A stretch of DNA of 64,000 nucleotides, taken from contig CAJLKN010000005.1 of assembly GCA_905207235.1 (NCBI GenBank), forward strand, positions 1 through 64,000, written 5' to 3'. This document shows positions 34,882 through 44,013 of this stretch, piece after piece (positions within the stretch are counted from its first letter, which is position 1; every line of letters starts with the position of its first letter). The notes below the pieces were generated by a model, which worked only from the letters and a program-made list of their open reading frames with translations, was not told the DNA's origin and ran no database searches. A program made the translations under genes and the position numbers. Source of the stretch: an uncultured Eubacteriales bacterium. GTDB taxonomy: Bacteria; Bacillota; Clostridia; Christensenellales; Borkfalkiaceae.

Positions 34882-35490
34882 TCATGCTCCGCCGTCTTTT
34901 TCAAGCCCTTTTGAAAATACGCAACCGCAAAAATTCTGGCGGTAGAGGGAGTATTGCTCCGAAAGCTGACAGCTCCTTAAATATCCGTTCTGCTTTTTGA
35001 AATCGCTGGGCAGCCACTTTACGCCGTGTTCGGCTGCGCATTTTTCGCCTATTTCGTTTATCGCGCGGGCGTTTTTCAATGGGCTGACGGTGAGGGTGGT
35101 GGTGATGTATTCGTACCCTCTCTCGGCGGCGGTGCGCGCCGTATAGTCAAGGCGCAGTTTAAAACATTCCATGCACCTCGCGCCGCCCTCTTTTTCGCGC
35201 TCCAGCCCTTTTACGGCGGCGTAAAAAAGACTTTCGTCGCGCTCGCACGTTTCAAGTCTGCCCCAGCCCGTCAGGGCGAGAAAGCGTTCAAGCTCCTCTT
35301 CGCGCTTATAGTATTCGTCGCCGCAAATATTGGGATTGTAAAAGAGCACGGAAATATCGAAATAATCTTTTATTCTTTCAAGGCAGGCGGAAGAGCAGGG
35401 CGCGCAGCAGGCGTGCATTAAAAGTTTTGCGCCCTTCGCGCCGTCCTCTATCGTATTGTACATAAGTTTGTTGTAATCTGTCGCGTTCAT
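34882..35490 (-). CDS. queH: Epoxyqueuosine reductase QueH
   Basis: 202 residues. QueH (formerly DUF208) makes queuosine from epoxyqueuosine in tRNA in bacteria lacking QueG. The diagnostic HACCAPCSSACLERI motif near residue 26 and the C-terminal CGCVFSKGLE supply the cysteines for the 4Fe-4S and second metal site. The ATG at 35490 is selected because a promoter with its -10 box eight bases upstream fits it; the in-frame ATG at 35508 would lie over the -10 region. Confidence 0.92.
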   Translation of the reverse strand: MNATDYNKLMYNTIEDGAKGAKLLMHACCAPCSSACLERIKDYFDISVLFYNPNICGDEYYKREEELERFLALTGWGRLETCERDESLFYAAVKGLEREKEGGARCMECFKLRLDYTARTAAERGYEYITTTLTVSPLKNARAINEIGEKCAAEHGVKWLPSDFKKQNGYLRSCQLSEQYSLYRQNFCGCVFSKGLEKDGGA

Positions 35491-35498
35491 ATACAATA

Positions 35499-35527
35499 AA
35501 TTTACCACTTTGCGCGCAACATTTCAA
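35499..35527 (-). promoter_or_regulatory. Leaderless-type promoter of queH
   Basis: On the minus strand TTGAAA (35522-35527), 17 bp, TAAATT (35499-35504), then eight bases to the ATG at 35490. No SD is present between them. Confidence 0.65.
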
Positions 35528-35627
35528 GAAAAAAATAAAAAATTAAAAAAATCTGCCCCAAAGCCCTTTGTAAAAAGCCGCAAATATGTTATTATTGTAT
35601 TATCAAACCTAACACAGGGGAATTATT

Positions 35628-36851
35628 ATGGCAAGTCTTAAACTGAAGGGTGTAAACAAACTTTTTCCGTCCGGAACGCTGGCTTTATGCAACGTCAATC
35701 TGGAACTTTCCGACAAGGAGTTCGTGGCGGTCGTCGGCGCGGAAAAGAGCGGCAAATCGACCCTTCTGCGCGTAATCGCGGGGCTTGAAGAGCCCACCGC
35801 GGGAGAAATTTATATAGGCGACAAGGATGTTTCCTCCGTTCCTCCCAAGGACAGAGACGTCGCCATGATATTCCGCAACGATACTCTGTATCCCTCGATA
35901 AACGTGTTTGAAAATATGGCGTTCGGTCTCAAACTGCGCAAGGCGCCCCAGGCGGCCGTGGAGCAGAGGGTAAAAGTCGCGGCAGCCATTCTGGGCCTCG
36001 GCGACGTGCTCTCCCGCAAGCCCAAGCAGCTCACCGCCGAACAGCGCCAGAGGGTTGCGCTCGGCAGAGCGATAGTGAGGGAGCCCAAGCTCTATCTCCT
36101 CGACGACCCCATCGCGGGGCTCGACAGTCAGCTCAAAGCGCGCATGCGCAACGTCATAATCAATCTTCAGGCGCGCATGCAGGGCACTTTCATCTACGCC
36201 ACCAAGAACGTCAGCGAAGCGCTCACCATGGCGACGCGCGTCGTCGTTATGCGCGAGGGCGTAATTCAGCAGGTCGATACGCCCGCCAATCTCTACGATT
36301 ATCCCGCAAACGCATACGTAGCTTTCTATATCGGCTCGCCCACGATAAACTTTATCAACGGCGCAGTGATAGAACAGCGCGGAGAAAGCGTGTGCGCCGT
36401 TTATAAGGACATTGAACTGCCATTACCCGAAAATATTCTTGCGCGCTTTGCTTCCAAAGAGCAATATATAGGCACGGGCAAAAAGGTTATTGTCGGTCTG
36501 CGCCCCGAAGATATCAGGTGCGGCGCGGAAGGCAGCATAGAGGGAGTTGTTTCCGCAAAGGAAAAGTCGGGCGAAACGGAGTATGCCGATTGCCAGCTCA
36601 TTCCCGGCGTTTCCCTCCTCGCGGTCTGCGCGACGGATGCGGCAAAGGGCGACAGCGTAAAACTTGATTGCGACCTTTCGCACACCTATCTTTTCGACGC
36701 CGACACGCGCCTTACGCTTCTTGAAAGGGACGAGGGCTATACAAAGACGGGCTATGCCGACGCGGACGCATCTTCTATGACTTACGCCGAGGAAGAAAAG
36801 CTCAAAAGCGACCTCAAACCCGTCGCCGCTCCTTCCAAAAAGAAGAGATAA
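35628..36851 (+). CDS. MalK/UgpC-like ABC ATPase with degenerate catalytic motifs
   Basis: 407 residues with the sugar-ABC ATPase plan: NBD (1-235) and C-terminal regulatory OB/TOBE domains (240-370), then a charged tail. Walker A is acceptable (GAEKSGKST, 37-45). The Q-loop Gln is Arg83 (FRND). The signature LSGGQ is LTAEQ (135-139). The Walker B catalytic Glu is Asp160 (LLDDP). The H-loop His is Lys193 (ATKN instead of THD). Such a protein could bind ATP but should hydrolyse it poorly. No permease or binding protein is adjacent. Good SD (GGGG) and a terminator follow, so it looks expressed and intact, possibly as a regulator. Confidence 0.85.
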   Translation: MASLKLKGVNKLFPSGTLALCNVNLELSDKEFVAVVGAEKSGKSTLLRVIAGLEEPTAGEIYIGDKDVSSVPPKDRDVAMIFRNDTLYPSINVFENMAFGLKLRKAPQAAVEQRVKVAAAILGLGDVLSRKPKQLTAEQRQRVALGRAIVREPKLYLLDDPIAGLDSQLKARMRNVIINLQARMQGTFIYATKNVSEALTMATRVVVMREGVIQQVDTPANLYDYPANAYVAFYIGSPTINFINGAVIEQRGESVCAVYKDIELPLPENILARFASKEQYIGTGKKVIVGLRPEDIRCGAEGSIEGVVSAKEKSGETEYADCQLIPGVSLLAVCATDAAKGDSVKLDCDLSHTYLFDADTRLTLLERDEGYTKTGYADADASSMTYAEEEKLKSDLKPVAAPSKKKR

Positions 36852-36905
36852 TTAAAGGTAAAAAACATCATCGCCGCGCAAAGGCGGCAAAAAAAATAAG
36901 CTATA

Positions 36906-36937
36906 AAGCGCTCCCGCCGTAAAGAGCGGGGGCGCTT
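36906..36937 (+). terminator. Terminator after the degenerate ABC ATPase
   Basis: AAGCGCTCCCGC/GCGGGGGCGCTT, 12-bp arms with one wobble; downstream GCGTTTAAAA. Confidence 0.7.
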
Positions 36938-36979
36938 GCGTTTAAAAAAGCGCGAAAGGACTATAATAATCATATATTT

Positions 36980-37855
36980 ATGGAAGTTGTATTAGACGCC
37001 CTTCTGGACACTTTGAAGGTGTTCCCCTTCATACTGATAATATATATACTCATCGAGCTTTTGGAGCACCGCACGTCGTTCACCAAAAATCACAGGCTGC
37101 TCCAGGGCAAGCTCGCACCGCTCATAGGCACGGTTACGGGCATAATTCCGCAGTGCGGCTTTTCCGTTATGGCGGCAAAGCTGTACGATAAAAACTTTAT
37201 CCGCACGGGCACTCTGCTCGCCGTCTTTCTCGCCACGAGCGACGAGGCGTTGATTATCCTCATCTCGAGCGGAGCGGTTGCCGCCTCGGTAATGCCCCTC
37301 ATCGCAATAAAAATAGTCGTCGGTCTAGCCGTCGGCTATCTAGTCAATTTTCTCCTTTCAAACGAAAAACTCGCCGAATTGCAGGAGGACGACCACGAAG
37401 AAATTCACGCCTATTCCTGCGGCAGGGAGCACGAAGGCAAAAGCGGTATAAAAGTTTACCTCGTCGAGCCGCTCATACACTCTCTCAAAATCGCGCTCTA
37501 TATACTTATAGTCAACCTCGTTTTCGGCTTCATCGTCGATGCGGTGGGCGAGGACGCGATTTCCGCAAGTCTGATAGGCGGACCTTACCTTCAACCGCTC
37601 ATAACCTCCGCCGTCGGGCTCATACCCAACTGCGCTTCGAGCACGATAATTACCCAGACTTACGTGGCGGGCGGAATAATGTTCGGCAGCATGGTTGCAG
37701 GTCTTTGCTGCAATGCGGGGCTGGGCTTTGTCATTCTTCTTAAAAATACTAAAAAAATCAAGCGCAACATTCTTCTTATCATAACTTTGTACGCCGTCTC
37801 CGTGCTAGTCGGCATTGCGGTAAACGGCGTCATGGTCGCATGCGGAATGGTCTGA
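36980..37855 (+). CDS. ArsP_2-type heavy-metal/manganese permease
   Basis: 291 residues, about eight to ten membrane helices in two inverted halves. PQCGFSVMAAKLY in the first half and PNCASSTIITQTYV in the second are the paired signature of the ArsP_2 (putative 10-TM exporter) family, which has been linked to arsenic or manganese transport. A His/Glu/Asp-rich loop (DDHEEIHAYSCGREHEG) lies between the halves and may bind metal. No SD; TATAAT ends 12 bases before the ATG, giving a leader of about five bases. A single gene, with no arsenic genes beside it. Confidence 0.82.
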   Translation: MEVVLDALLDTLKVFPFILIIYILIELLEHRTSFTKNHRLLQGKLAPLIGTVTGIIPQCGFSVMAAKLYDKNFIRTGTLLAVFLATSDEALIILISSGAVAASVMPLIAIKIVVGLAVGYLVNFLLSNEKLAELQEDDHEEIHAYSCGREHEGKSGIKVYLVEPLIHSLKIALYILIVNLVFGFIVDAVGEDAISASLIGGPYLQPLITSAVGLIPNCASSTIITQTYVAGGIMFGSMVAGLCCNAGLGFVILLKNTKKIKRNILLIITLYAVSVLVGIAVNGVMVACGMV

Positions 37856-38038
37856 TGCACTGTAAGGTAAGCGTGCGCGTCGCGGGATAAACAGGGTTGC
37901 AAGTCGTTTTGATAAGAATTGAAACGGGCACGGAAAACGAGGGAAGGGCTTTTTGTTCAAACGCCCGACAGGCGGCGAGCGCCGCCTTCCGCGGGCATAA
38001 AAAGACAAAAATTTTTTTGCCGCGGCGGGCAATTTAAG

Positions 38039-38068
38039 TTGACTTGGATAATAGTGCTTTGGTATAAT
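38039..38068 (+). promoter_or_regulatory. Promoter of rpsU
   Basis: TTGACT (38039-38044), 18 bp, TATAAT (38063-38068). A small hairpin (GGCGGC/GCCGCC) lies 50 bases upstream in the otherwise empty space after the permease gene. Confidence 0.7.
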
Positions 38069-38117
38069 AATTGAGCATTTTGAAAATAACTGCGCAGGCG
38101 AAGGAGGGTAGAAGAAC

Positions 38118-38294
38118 ATGTCCACGATTAAAGTCGGTGAAAACGAGTCGGTTGAAAGCGCGCTCAGAAGATTTAAGAGAAAGTGCTCGCGCGACGGCAT
38201 AATAGGCGACCTCAGAAAGAAAGAGTTTTACGAATCTCCTTCCGTAAAGAGACGCAAGAAGTCCGAAGCGGCAAGAAAGCGCAGCAGAAACTAA
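38118..38294 (+). CDS. rpsU: 30S ribosomal protein S21
   Basis: 58-residue basic protein of the small ribosomal subunit. It opens MSTIKVGENESVESALRRF and continues with KRKCSRDGI, LRKKEFYESPSVKRRKKSE and AARKRSRN, a clear S21. A strong GGAGGG SD lies 10 bases upstream. It is monocistronic, with its own promoter and terminator; the gene usually found next (gatB/yqeY) is replaced by a small unknown protein. Confidence 0.97.
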   Translation: MSTIKVGENESVESALRRFKRKCSRDGIIGDLRKKEFYESPSVKRRKKSEAARKRSRN

Positions 38295-38300
38295 GTAAAC

Positions 38301-38346
38301 AAACTCTACCAGGCGGCGACGCAGGGTAGAGTTTTTTCTTTATAAA
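38301..38346 (+). terminator. Terminator of rpsU
   Basis: AAACTCTACC/GGTAGAGTTT arms around a 24-base loop, then TTTCTTT. Confidence 0.75.
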
Positions 38347-38368
38347 ATAAGTCGAAAACGGGTGAATT

Positions 38369-38746
38369 ATGGAAGATTTGAAGAGTGCGGCGCGCAGCGC
38401 GAAGAGGCGGCTGAAAAGCGATTTCTGGCAGAAGTGCAAAAAGGACGTCGATGAAGGCGCGGTGGCTGCAAGACAAAAAGGTCTTAACGAAAGCAAAGTA
38501 AAATCCAATATATACGGCAAAGTAAAACAGAGCATAAAGGGCGAGCGCCCCGACGCGTTCTATCTGAGGGTGAAGGAACTTCTCGATACATACGGCGAAG
38601 TTTCCGATGCCATCGGCAGGCTGACCGACAAAGAGTTATACGAAACGCTCTCTTACGACGAAAAACAGCGATATAACTTAGAGCTTTCCGAAAAGTATCT
38701 CGCCGCGCTCGAAAAGTACCGCCGCGAAAAGGAAATGAACATTTAA
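38369..38746 (+). CDS. Small charged helical protein of unknown function
   Basis: 125 residues, strongly charged and predicted all-helical, without membrane helices or Cys motifs. It begins MEDLKSAARSAKRRLKSDFW and ends KYRREKEMNI. I do not recognise the family. It follows rpsU and its terminator and lies directly upstream of the pcrA promoter. Weak SD (GGGTG). Coding bias matches its neighbours, so it is probably real. Confidence 0.65.
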   Translation: MEDLKSAARSAKRRLKSDFWQKCKKDVDEGAVAARQKGLNESKVKSNIYGKVKQSIKGERPDAFYLRVKELLDTYGEVSDAIGRLTDKELYETLSYDEKQRYNLELSEKYLAALEKYRREKEMNI

Positions 38747-38750
38747 GCGT

Positions 38751-38779
38751 TTGTCAAACGCCCGTGCGTGTGGTATAAT
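38751..38779 (+). promoter_or_regulatory. Promoter of pcrA-ligA
   Basis: TTGTCA (38751-38756), 17 bp, TATAAT (38774-38779). Confidence 0.75.
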
Positions 38780-38831
38780 AATTAAGCACAATTTTCTTTT
38801 CAAAATTTATTTTTTACCGTAAGACAAGGCA

Positions 38832-41201
38832 ATGGATAACATACTTTCATCACTCAATCCCGAACAGTTAAAACCCGTCTGCGACACCGAAGGGCACGTT
38901 TTGGTGCTCGCGGGCGCGGGCAGCGGCAAGACGAGGGTTTTGACCTCGCGCATTGCGTACATACTCGAAAAAGGTCTGTGCGCTCCCTCGGGAATACTTG
39001 CAATAACTTTCACCAACAAGGCGGCGGGCGAAATGCGCGAACGCCTTGCCGGCATGCTCGGCGACGTTTCGTCCATGTGGATATGCACCATTCATTCTAT
39101 GTGCGTGCGCATTTTAAGGCAGTTTGCCGAGAGCGCGGGGCTTAAAAGCAATTTTTCCATATACTCTGAAACGGAGCGCGCAAACGTCATTAAAAAGGCG
39201 TTCAAGGAGCTCGATTTCGACGACGAAAAACTGTTAAAGGACGCCAAGTATCACATAGCTAACGCAAAAATGCTCGGTTTGGAGCCCGACAGCTACGGTT
39301 CGCGCTACGCCGATGTTCCGCATATGGACGACATTGTGCTCATTTACGATAAGTACGACAAGCACCTCGCGTCCAACAACGCCCTCGACTTCGACGATTT
39401 GTTGATACGCACGTTGCGCCTGCTCCGCGGCAACGAGGAGGCTAGGGACTATCTTTCGGATAAATTCAGGTACATTCTCGTCGACGAGTTTCAGGATACC
39501 AACGCCGTTCAGTACAACATAATAAAACTGCTCGCCTCGAAGCATTGCAACCTGTTTGCCGTCGGCGACGACGATCAGTCCATATACGGCTGGCGCGGCG
39601 CGGAGATAGAAAACATTCTGCGCTTCGACAAGGACTATCCCGACGCAAAGGTGTATAAGCTCGAGCGCAATTACCGCTCGACCAAGTCGATATTGAAGTT
39701 TGCCAACGCCATAATAAAGAACAATGGCACTCGCCGCGGCAAAACGCTGTGGACGGAGGGGGACGACGGGGAAAACCCCGTATTCTACCAGGCGGAAGAG
39801 GAGGCGGACGAGGCTCTGTTTGCCGCCCGCACGATAACCGCCGCCGTCGCGAGGGGCGAAAAATATTCCTCGTTCGCAGTGCTCATGCGCATAAACGCGC
39901 TTACGCGCTCTTACGAACAGGAATTCACTAAATATTCTATACCTTACAAGGTTTTCGGCGGCTTCAAGTTCTTCGAAAGAAAGGAAATTAAGGACGTTCT
40001 GGCATACCTTCGCCTCATATCCAACCCCTTCGACGACGAAGCGCTCTCGCGCATAATAAATGTGCCCAAGCGCGGCATCGGCGGCAAGACGCTCGAGGCT
40101 ATGGAAGTTTACGCCGCGCAGTCGGGGCTTTCCTTATACGACGCCTGCCTCGACGCGGAATATCTCCCCCTGACGGCGGGCGGCAAGAGCAAACTCTGCG
40201 ACTTCGCCGATACTGTTAAGGGACTGGTGATCTCGGCGCAGAGCGGCTCGGTCGCGCAGCTCGTGCGCGACGTCATTTCACGCACCGATTTGCGCTCCGC
40301 CTACGACGACGGCACGGACGAGGGGGACGGCAAGCTCGCCAACCTCGACGAATTCATCGCCTCAGTGGATGATTTTTCCCGCCTCAATCCGCAGGCGACG
40401 CTCGACGAATATTTAAATCAGGTCATTCTTTCCTCCGATACCGACGACATGAACGACGGCAACTACGTAACGCTCGCCACCATACATTCGGTAAAGGGGC
40501 TGGAATTCGACAATGTGATAATCTGTGGTTTGGAGGACGGCATAATGCCCTCGTCCCGTTCGCAGAACGACAAAAAGACGCTCGAAGAGGAGCGAAGGCT
40601 TATGTACGTCGCCATAACGCGGGCGAGGAAAAAACTTTACTTAACGCTTTCGCGCTCGCGCTATCTCTACGGGCACAGGGACAGGACGATACCCTCGCGC
40701 TTCATAAGCGAACTGGGCGACCTTCTGCCCCGCAATTCTCTCTCGTCGTCGCCCTATCAGGGCTATCGCGGCGCGGAGGGCTATTCAACTTATCGCACGC
40801 TCGGCGAAAATTCTTATCAGCGCAGGAGCGGCTACGGCGATTATCCCCGCAGGGACGGCTATGCCGATTATTCCCGCAGAGACAGCTACGGCAGTCGGGA
40901 CGACTTTTCCTCGTCGCGCGGCAGGGGAGTTTATTCCTCCGACGAGGGTTACGAAAGCGACCTGCCCGCCGCACCCGTCAGAACGGAGAGGGTTAATTTC
41001 GTTTCGCCCTCGGCGTTCTCCACGCGCAAGCCGCAGGCAAACAAGAGTTATGCCGTTGGCACGAAGGTCAGACACCCCAAATTCGGACTTGGCACGGTAA
41101 TTGCCGTCAAAAACGGCGGGGCGGTCATAAACGTCGCGTTCGACGGGCAGGGCATAAGGGAGCTTTCGGCTTCGATTGCGCCTCTGGAGATTATAAAATG
41201 A
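38832..41201 (+). CDS. pcrA: ATP-dependent DNA helicase UvrD/PcrA
   Basis: 789 residues, superfamily 1A 3'-5' helicase for repair and replication-fork processing. Motif I is AGAGSGKTRVLTSRI, motif II DEFQDTN, motif III GDDDQSIYGWRGA, motif IV YRST, motif V TIHSVKGLEF and motif VI YVAITRARKKLY. Between residues 640 and 735 is a Tyr/Arg/Ser/Gly-rich disordered linker with repeats such as RRDGYADYSRRDSYGSRDD. A C-terminal Tudor-like segment (VRHPKFGLGTVIAV) follows, as in PcrA. It overlaps ligA by four bases, the standard pcrA-ligA operon. Confidence 0.96.
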   Translation: MDNILSSLNPEQLKPVCDTEGHVLVLAGAGSGKTRVLTSRIAYILEKGLCAPSGILAITFTNKAAGEMRERLAGMLGDVSSMWICTIHSMCVRILRQFAESAGLKSNFSIYSETERANVIKKAFKELDFDDEKLLKDAKYHIANAKMLGLEPDSYGSRYADVPHMDDIVLIYDKYDKHLASNNALDFDDLLIRTLRLLRGNEEARDYLSDKFRYILVDEFQDTNAVQYNIIKLLASKHCNLFAVGDDDQSIYGWRGAEIENILRFDKDYPDAKVYKLERNYRSTKSILKFANAIIKNNGTRRGKTLWTEGDDGENPVFYQAEEEADEALFAARTITAAVARGEKYSSFAVLMRINALTRSYEQEFTKYSIPYKVFGGFKFFERKEIKDVLAYLRLISNPFDDEALSRIINVPKRGIGGKTLEAMEVYAAQSGLSLYDACLDAEYLPLTAGGKSKLCDFADTVKGLVISAQSGSVAQLVRDVISRTDLRSAYDDGTDEGDGKLANLDEFIASVDDFSRLNPQATLDEYLNQVILSSDTDDMNDGNYVTLATIHSVKGLEFDNVIICGLEDGIMPSSRSQNDKKTLEEERRLMYVAITRARKKLYLTLSRSRYLYGHRDRTIPSRFISELGDLLPRNSLSSSPYQGYRGAEGYSTYRTLGENSYQRRSGYGDYPRRDGYADYSRRDSYGSRDDFSSSRGRGVYSSDEGYESDLPAAPVRTERVNFVSPSAFSTRKPQANKSYAVGTKVRHPKFGLGTVIAVKNGGAVINVAFDGQGIRELSASIAPLEIIK

Positions 41202-43135
41202 GCAGAGTGAGAGAGCTTATAGACACGCTCAACAAATGGGCGTACGAATATTACGTGCTGGATAATCCCTCCGTGTCCGACAGGGAATACGACCGCCTTT
41301 ACGACGAGTTGGTTGAAATTGAACAGCGCACGGGCGTCGTCGAACCCGACAGTCCCACGCGAAGGGTGGGCGGACAGCCGCTCAAATCGTTTGCAAGGCA
41401 CGAGCACATCGCAAGGCTGTATTCTCTGGATAAAGTGGTAACCTACGACCGCCTTTCGGCGTTCGTAACGCGCATAAAAAAGGTCAAGCCCGACGCAGAT
41501 TTTACCGTTGAATACAAATACGACGGGCTGACTATGTGCATAACATACGAAAACGGCGCGTTCGTGCGCGCTACGACGCGCGGCAACGGCGTCGTCGGCG
41601 AAGACGTTACCGCGCAGTGCCTGACGGTCAAATCGCTGCCTTTGAAAGTGCCCTTCAAGGGGCTTATGGAAGTTCAGGGCGAAGCCGTAATACCCCTTTC
41701 CACGCTCGAAAAATACAACAGCACCGCGGAAGAAAAATTGAAAAACGCGCGCAACGCCGCGGCGGGCGCGGTGCGCAACCTCGACCCGTCCGTTACGGCG
41801 GCGAGGGGAGTGGAAATACTCTTTTACAACGTCAACTATATAGAGGGCAAAAAATTTTCTTCGCAGGTCGAAATGTTCGACTTTCTCAAAGAAAACTTCT
41901 TCAAGGTATATCCCTTTTTGGAAGTGTGCAGGAATGAGGAGGAAATAATTTCCGCCCTCGAAAAGATTGAAATAGAGCGCAAGAATATCGATATTTTAAC
42001 CGACGGCGCGGTAATCAAGGTCAACGACGTCGCAGTGCGCGACAAGCTCGGCTATACCGATAAGTTCCCCCGCTGGGCTACGGCTTTCAAGTTCGAAGCG
42101 GAGGAGGCGCAGACCACCGTGCGCGACGTCATATGGCAGGTCGGCAGAACGGGCAAACTTACGCCGCTGGCGTTAGTCGATCCCGTCGAGCTTGGCGGCG
42201 CGACGGTAAAGAGAGCTACGCTCAATAACTTCGGCGACATAGAGCGCAAGGATATAAAAATCGGCAGCGTCGTCGCTATACGCCGTTCAAACGAAGTCAT
42301 TCCCGAAATTTTAGGCTGCGTCGTGCACACGGGCAGCAGCGTGAATATTACAAAACCTTCCGTATGTCCTTACTGCGGCAGCAAGGTTGTAGAGGACGGG
42401 GCAAACCTGTTCTGCACCAACAGACTGTGCAAGCCGAGAATTGTGGCGAAGTTCGAGCATTTTGCAAGCAAGGACGCGATGGACATAGAGGGCTTTTCGG
42501 AGGCTACGGCTGCGCAGCTGAATGAAAAACTCGGGTTTATTCAATGTTCGCAGCTCTATACGCTGACGGAAGACAATCTTTCAAAGCTCGAAGGCTTCAA
42601 GGACAAAAAGATTTCCAACCTTCTTTCGGCAATTCAAAAGAGCAGATCAATTCCGTTGGAGAGATTTATATTCGCCCTCGGCATAGACGGCGTCGGCAAG
42701 GTTGCCGCACGCGATCTTTCGGCGGCGTTCGGCAGCGTTCAGGCGCTTTCCGAGGCGTCGGCGGAGCAACTCACCGAGCTTGAAAATATAGGGCAGATTA
42801 CCGCCGAAGCCATTGTCGGCTGGTTCAGGGACGAGGACAACAAAGCCGAGCTTTCTTCGCTTCTGAATTATGTCTCTCCGTATGTCGAAAAGCGCGTTGA
42901 AGGCGGCATATTCGCGGGGCAAACGGTCGTTCTGACGGGCAGTCTTCAATCTATGACGCGCGGCAACGCCCAGAAATTAATCGAAAAAGAGGGCGGCGTA
43001 TGCGGTTCTTCGGTAACGAGAAAAACTACCCTCGTAATAGTCGGAGAGGACGCGGGCTCAAAGCTGGCAAAAGCCAAAGAGCTCAATATAAAAACCATAG
43101 ACGAGGAGGGTTTCCTCGCAATGATTGGCAGATAA
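41198..43135 (+). CDS. ligA: NAD-dependent DNA ligase
   Basis: 645 residues. Adenylation domain with catalytic Lys in EYKYDGLTMCI, then TRGNGVVGEDVT and the OB fold, a Cys4 zinc finger (CPYCGSKV...CTNRLCKP, about 390-412), helix-hairpin-helix repeats and a C-terminal BRCT domain (about 570-640, QTVVLTGSLQSMTRGNA). The start overlaps the pcrA stop (ATGA). Slightly shorter than the usual 670 residues but complete. Confidence 0.97.
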   Translation: MSRVRELIDTLNKWAYEYYVLDNPSVSDREYDRLYDELVEIEQRTGVVEPDSPTRRVGGQPLKSFARHEHIARLYSLDKVVTYDRLSAFVTRIKKVKPDADFTVEYKYDGLTMCITYENGAFVRATTRGNGVVGEDVTAQCLTVKSLPLKVPFKGLMEVQGEAVIPLSTLEKYNSTAEEKLKNARNAAAGAVRNLDPSVTAARGVEILFYNVNYIEGKKFSSQVEMFDFLKENFFKVYPFLEVCRNEEEIISALEKIEIERKNIDILTDGAVIKVNDVAVRDKLGYTDKFPRWATAFKFEAEEAQTTVRDVIWQVGRTGKLTPLALVDPVELGGATVKRATLNNFGDIERKDIKIGSVVAIRRSNEVIPEILGCVVHTGSSVNITKPSVCPYCGSKVVEDGANLFCTNRLCKPRIVAKFEHFASKDAMDIEGFSEATAAQLNEKLGFIQCSQLYTLTEDNLSKLEGFKDKKISNLLSAIQKSRSIPLERFIFALGIDGVGKVAARDLSAAFGSVQALSEASAEQLTELENIGQITAEAIVGWFRDEDNKAELSSLLNYVSPYVEKRVEGGIFAGQTVVLTGSLQSMTRGNAQKLIEKEGGVCGSSVTRKTTLVIVGEDAGSKLAKAKELNIKTIDEEGFLAMIGR

Positions 43136-43170
43136 ATTGCGGGCAAAACATAAAAGGCGCAGATAAATAC

Positions 43171-43206
43171 AAGGCGCGGGGCGACAATTTTGTCGCCCCG
43201 CGCCTT
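43171..43206. terminator. Bidirectional terminator between ligA and comF
   Basis: AAGGCGCGGGGCGACA/TGTCGCCCCGCGCCTT, 16-bp perfect arms with a 4-base loop; T-runs suit both directions between the convergent genes. Confidence 0.9.
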
Positions 43207-43302
43207 TTTGTTGTTCATATTTTGCGGTTGAGAAAAAGTTAAATTTATTTGTGTTTTTATCGCAACGGTGTTGCGGATATTCGAAGTTTAAAAACAAAGC
43301 TT

Positions 43303-44013
43303 TTAAATTTCCGTTTTGAATTTTACCGAGGCGACCGTGGCGGCGAAAACCGCCGTCGCTCCCTTCTTTTTTAGCTGCGCGCACGCTTCTTCAAGCGTTG
43401 CGCCCGTCGTCATAACGTCGTCGATGATGAGTATTTTTTTGCCTTTGACAACATCTTTGTCGGCGGCAAAGCAACCTTTTATGTTGTTGCGCCTCTCCGC
43501 GAGGGTGAGCGATTTCTGCTCCTTTGTTTCCTTTGTTTTTTTCAGCGCGCCGTCGAGTAAGGGCAAATTCAGCCTTTCGGACAGCGCCGCGGCGAGCAGT
43601 TGCGCCTGATTGTATCCCCTCGCGCGGGTCGCCTTCGCCGTCATGGGAATATAGCAGATTGCTTCTGCGCCGAGGGAGGAGCACTTATCTTTCAAAAGGT
43701 CGGCAAAGTATTCTTTTAAATACGCGCCGCCGTTTTTGAACTTTAAAATAAGTTGCAATCCGCCGTCGTCGTAAACGAGTGCGGAAACGGCTTTGTCGTA
43801 TGCCGGCGCGCGCCTTTTGCATTCAAGGCAAATGCCGAAAGTCGGCGTCATTCTGCCGCATACCGAACAGGTCTTTTTGTCGTTGAAAGTTACCCTCTCT
43901 GAACATTCCTTGCACAGCTTTTCGCCGCCGAAAACCTCTTTGCCGCACAGTTCACAGGTGAGATTTGCGGGGAAGAGCGCGCCCAGCACTTCTTTTGCGA
44001 TATTTTTAATCAT
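43303..44013 (-). CDS. ComF family phosphoribosyltransferase-like protein
   Basis: 236 residues. Two N-terminal Cys4 clusters (CELCGKEVFGGEKLCKEC and CSVCGRMTPTFGICLEC) and a C-terminal PRTase fold with ILIIDDVMTTGATLEEA. ComF proteins act in DNA uptake/processing during natural transformation or in nucleotide salvage. It begins at the last base of metK (TGATG), so it is co-transcribed and coupled. Other competence genes are not in the window. Confidence 0.88.
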   Translation of the reverse strand: MIKNIAKEVLGALFPANLTCELCGKEVFGGEKLCKECSERVTFNDKKTCSVCGRMTPTFGICLECKRRAPAYDKAVSALVYDDGGLQLILKFKNGGAYLKEYFADLLKDKCSSLGAEAICYIPMTAKATRARGYNQAQLLAAALSERLNLPLLDGALKKTKETKEQKSLTLAERRNNIKGCFAADKDVVKGKKILIIDDVMTTGATLEEACAQLKKKGATAVFAATVASVKFKTEI

